From positions 1 through 7,740 of the forward strand of contig CAMNNR010000058.1 of assembly GCA_946545675.1 (NCBI GenBank): a stretch of DNA of 7,740 nt, in the 5' to 3' direction. Positions 6,649 to 7,740 of this stretch are shown here, piece after piece (position 1 is the stretch's first letter; each line of letters opens with the position of its first letter). The position numbers and the translations under genes were made by a program. This DNA comes from an uncultured Thermoplasmata archaeon. Lineage in GTDB: Archaea > Thermoplasmatota > Thermoplasmata > Methanomassiliicoccales > Methanomethylophilaceae. The notes beneath the pieces are model-generated. The model did no database searches and was not told where the DNA came from. It was given only the letters and a program-made list of their open reading frames with translations.

Positions 6649-6676
6649 TTCAAGTATTCAAGATCGGTATCCCAAA

Positions 6677-6691
6677 CCGTTCTCAGAACGG
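6677..6691. terminator. Small hairpin between ycaO and tRNA-His
   Basis: CCGTTC (6677-6682) and GAACGG (6686-6691) form a perfect 6-bp stem with a 3-nt loop, 28 nt beyond the ycaO stop. The flanks are only moderately T-rich on both strands. It may help end ycaO, or the tRNA-His transcript from the other side. Weak evidence. Confidence 0.3.
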
Positions 6692-6751
6692 ATTCGTTGT
6701 GATTGTGCAGGGCATACCATCGACCGCACAGTTATTGGAATTAGAAGGAAG

Positions 6752-6826
6752 GGCCGGGGGCGAGATTTGAACCCACGTCAGGGGATCCACAGTCCCCTAG
6801 TCTAACCAAGCTAGCCTACCCCAGCC
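6752..6826 (-). tRNA. tRNA-His (anticodon GTG)
   Basis: The minus strand folds as a cloverleaf. The acceptor stem is GCTGGGG against CCCCGGC with one G-U pair. Positions 8-9 are TA, and the D loop has the conserved GG. The anticodon stem is GGGGA/TCCCC with loop CTGTGGA (anticodon GTG, His), and the T arm is GTGGG-TTCAAAT-CTCGC. Fixing the register by the T arm leaves an extra 5' G (6826) opposite C73 (6752). This is the histidine-specific G-1:C73 identity pair, so G-1 is encoded in the DNA. The 3' CCA is not encoded (C then T follow). There is no intron. The D stem is weak (G-U wobbles and a C-A mismatch). Confidence 0.95.
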
Positions 6827-6853
6827 AATTGGGTAATCGGACGATAGACTTGT

Positions 6854-6864
6854 CCAATATAAAC
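6854..6864 (-). promoter_or_regulatory. TATA box of the tRNA-His gene
   Basis: On the minus strand GTTTATATTGG carries a near-consensus archaeal TATA box (TTTATATT, 6863-6856) centred about 33 nt before the tRNA 5' end. It predicts a start near 6834 and an 8-nt 5' leader. It lies between the methyltransferase terminator and the tRNA, so the tRNA is transcribed independently. Confidence 0.6.
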
Positions 6865-6871
6865 TTAGTGC

Positions 6872-6898
6872 AAAAAGGCTCCCGGGCCGGAGCCCGGG
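6872..6898 (-). terminator. Strong terminator of the methyltransferase gene
   Basis: On the minus strand CCCGGGC (6898-6892), loop TCCG, and GCCCGGG (6887-6881) form a 7-bp all-GC hairpin, followed by AGCC and TTTTT (6876-6872). The loop with its C-G closing pair is a cUNCGg tetraloop, unusually stable in RNA. A competing stem, GGCTCC (6894-6889) with GGAGCC (6882-6877), abuts the T-run directly. It begins 30 nt after the methyltransferase stop codon. Confidence 0.75.
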
Positions 6899-6928
6899 TA
6901 AAAGGTTTCAGGACTGGTTGTTACCGAT

Positions 6929-7740
6929 TCAGTTTCCGAATGCCTTGACGGTGTCGGACATCATCTGCATGTTCTCGTTGGGAGTTGCAGGTGCGATTCC
7001 GCATCCGGAGGAGATGATGTTGAATCCAGCCTTGACAGAGTGCTCTGTGCCCTCTTTGGTCTCGGCTGCGGTTCCCTGGTAGAGAGGCCTGACGGATCCG
7101 ACGTTTCCGACGAGAACGGTCTTGCCTCCGACCATCTTGACTGCGGTGTCAGAGTCGACTTTCTCCTCGATGGAGATACCCTTTGCGACGGTGATCATCT
7201 GGTCGAGGATGGGGGTGGTGTCTCCGCAGATGTGGAGGATGTTTCCGAGTCCGCCCTTGGTGTGGCCGAGTGCCTCGCGGCAGACCTTACCGGCTGCGGT
7301 CTCGAACATGTCGGGGGACAGCATGTCGGTGGATCCGGAAGGCTCGGAACACTGGACGATGTCTGCTCCAGCGTCTACGAGTGCCTGGGTGTATGCCCTG
7401 ACGTAAGGCATCATGGCGTCGACCCACTTGACGACTGCGTCCTGGTCCATCATCATTCCGAAGATCATGTTCTCGGTGTCACAGAGGTTTCCACAGATGG
7501 TGAAAACTCCGGTGTTACCGGCGACGATGGGGTATTTCTCGGAGTCCCATTTCTTGACTCCCTTGACTTTGTTCTGTCTGAGGATCTCACAGGACTTGAT
7601 GACCTGTGCGGGCCTGCCACCAGCGAGGAATTCGTCGATGGGCATGAGCTTCTCGGCGAGGTCGTCGTACTCTCCCATCATAGCATCGAAGTGGTAGCTG
7701 TGGTCTTTGATCATGGGTGCTGCGTCTTTCTTGTCGACTG
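6929..7740 (-). CDS. Methylcobamide:coenzyme M methyltransferase (MtaA/MtbA family), N-terminus cut by the window edge
   Basis: A uroporphyrinogen-decarboxylase-fold methyltransferase that moves a methyl group from a methylated corrinoid protein to coenzyme M, giving methyl-CoM for Mcr in the cytosol. About 269 residues are visible. The frame is open through the right edge (preceding residues VDKKDAAP), so the ATG at 7714 is internal. Compared with the usual 335-370 residues, roughly 70-100 N-terminal residues are missing. The zinc site is clear: H-x-C in NILHICGDTTPILDQM (codons near 7230) and the distant Cys in SSGCGIAPATPNENMQ (near 7000), matching the HXC-Xn-C pattern that activates the CoM thiol. 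LVGNVGSVRPLYQGT is another family block. Whether the donor is methanol (MtaA), a methylamine (MtbA) or a methylthiol corrinoid protein cannot be decided, so no symbol is given. It ends before a strong terminator. Confidence 0.88.
   Translation of the reverse strand, partial: VDKKDAAPMIKDHSYHFDAMMGEYDDLAEKLMPIDEFLAGGRPAQVIKSCEILRQNKVKGVKKWDSEKYPIVAGNTGVFTICGNLCDTENMIFGMMMDQDAVVKWVDAMMPYVRAYTQALVDAGADIVQCSEPSGSTDMLSPDMFETAAGKVCREALGHTKGGLGNILHICGDTTPILDQMITVAKGISIEEKVDSDTAVKMVGGKTVLVGNVGSVRPLYQGTAAETKEGTEHSVKAGFNIISSGCGIAPATPNENMQMMSDTVKAFGN

Noticed and set aside
6627..6770. A 47-residue GTG-started reading frame (ASEKVLIQVFKIG...) overlapping the end of ycaO, considered as a short protein or TfuA remnant
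   Set aside because: It ends inside the antisense tRNA-His T arm, shows no TfuA motif and relies on a GTG start inside ycaO. Chance is the simpler explanation.
6929..7714. Reading the methyltransferase as a complete gene starting at ATG 7714
   Set aside because: The frame continues upstream to the window edge and the family has about 70-100 more N-terminal residues, so this Met is internal.
1..7740. Mobile element, CRISPR, phage or defence system
   Set aside because: No transposase, integrase, terminal inverted repeats, repeat-spacer array, toxin-antitoxin pair or defence nuclease is seen. The HD protein fits the housekeeping COG1078 type and has no defence neighbours.

Overview
The window reads as a stretch of euryarchaeal methanogen chromosome, most likely from the Methanomassiliicoccales (H2-dependent methylotrophic methanogens related to Thermoplasmata). 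The signs are a methylcobamide:coenzyme M methyltransferase of the MtaA/MtbA family, a methanogen-type YcaO (methanogenesis marker 1, which acts on methyl-coenzyme M reductase), an archaeal MCT-1/Tma20-like PUA protein, an archaeal RtcB RNA ligase, TATA-type promoters, and eight out of eight visible stop codons being TGA with no TAG. The order is an inference from this combination and the moderate-to-high GC content; no rRNA or other phylogenetic marker is present.

Layout from left to right. Positions 1-112 (minus) hold the N-terminus of an Mrp/NBP35 P-loop ATPase cut by the window edge. Diverging from it on the plus strand are a VOC-fold protein (237-650) and an iron-sulfur flavoprotein (669-1235), which end at a hairpin terminator. 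Converging on them is an unrecognised cysteine-rich protein (1265-1981, minus). A short divergent promoter region follows. Then come the overlapping plus-strand pair of a PUA-domain translation-type protein (2069-2560) and an HD-domain phosphohydrolase (2553-3869). RtcB (3878-5329, minus) converges on them with only 8 bp between the stop codons. RtcB and YcaO (5428-6648, plus) diverge from a 98-bp promoter region. Finally, tRNA-His (minus) with its own promoter lies downstream of the partial methyltransferase gene (6929 to the right edge, minus), separated from it by a strong terminator hairpin.

Functionally this is mostly housekeeping and methanogenesis support. There is Fe-S/flavin redox (Mrp-like carrier plus Isf-like flavoprotein), RNA and translation upkeep (PUA protein, RtcB, tRNA-His), nucleotide hydrolysis (HD protein), McrA maturation (YcaO) and methyl transfer to coenzyme M. 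No mobile element, CRISPR array, prophage or defence cassette is visible, and no gap without a gene exceeds about 125 bp. The points most worth a second look are the Cys-rich orphan, the repeated TATA-to-ATG spacing that implies leaderless mRNAs, the absence of a tfuA partner next to ycaO, and a two-state terminator with a UNCG tetraloop.
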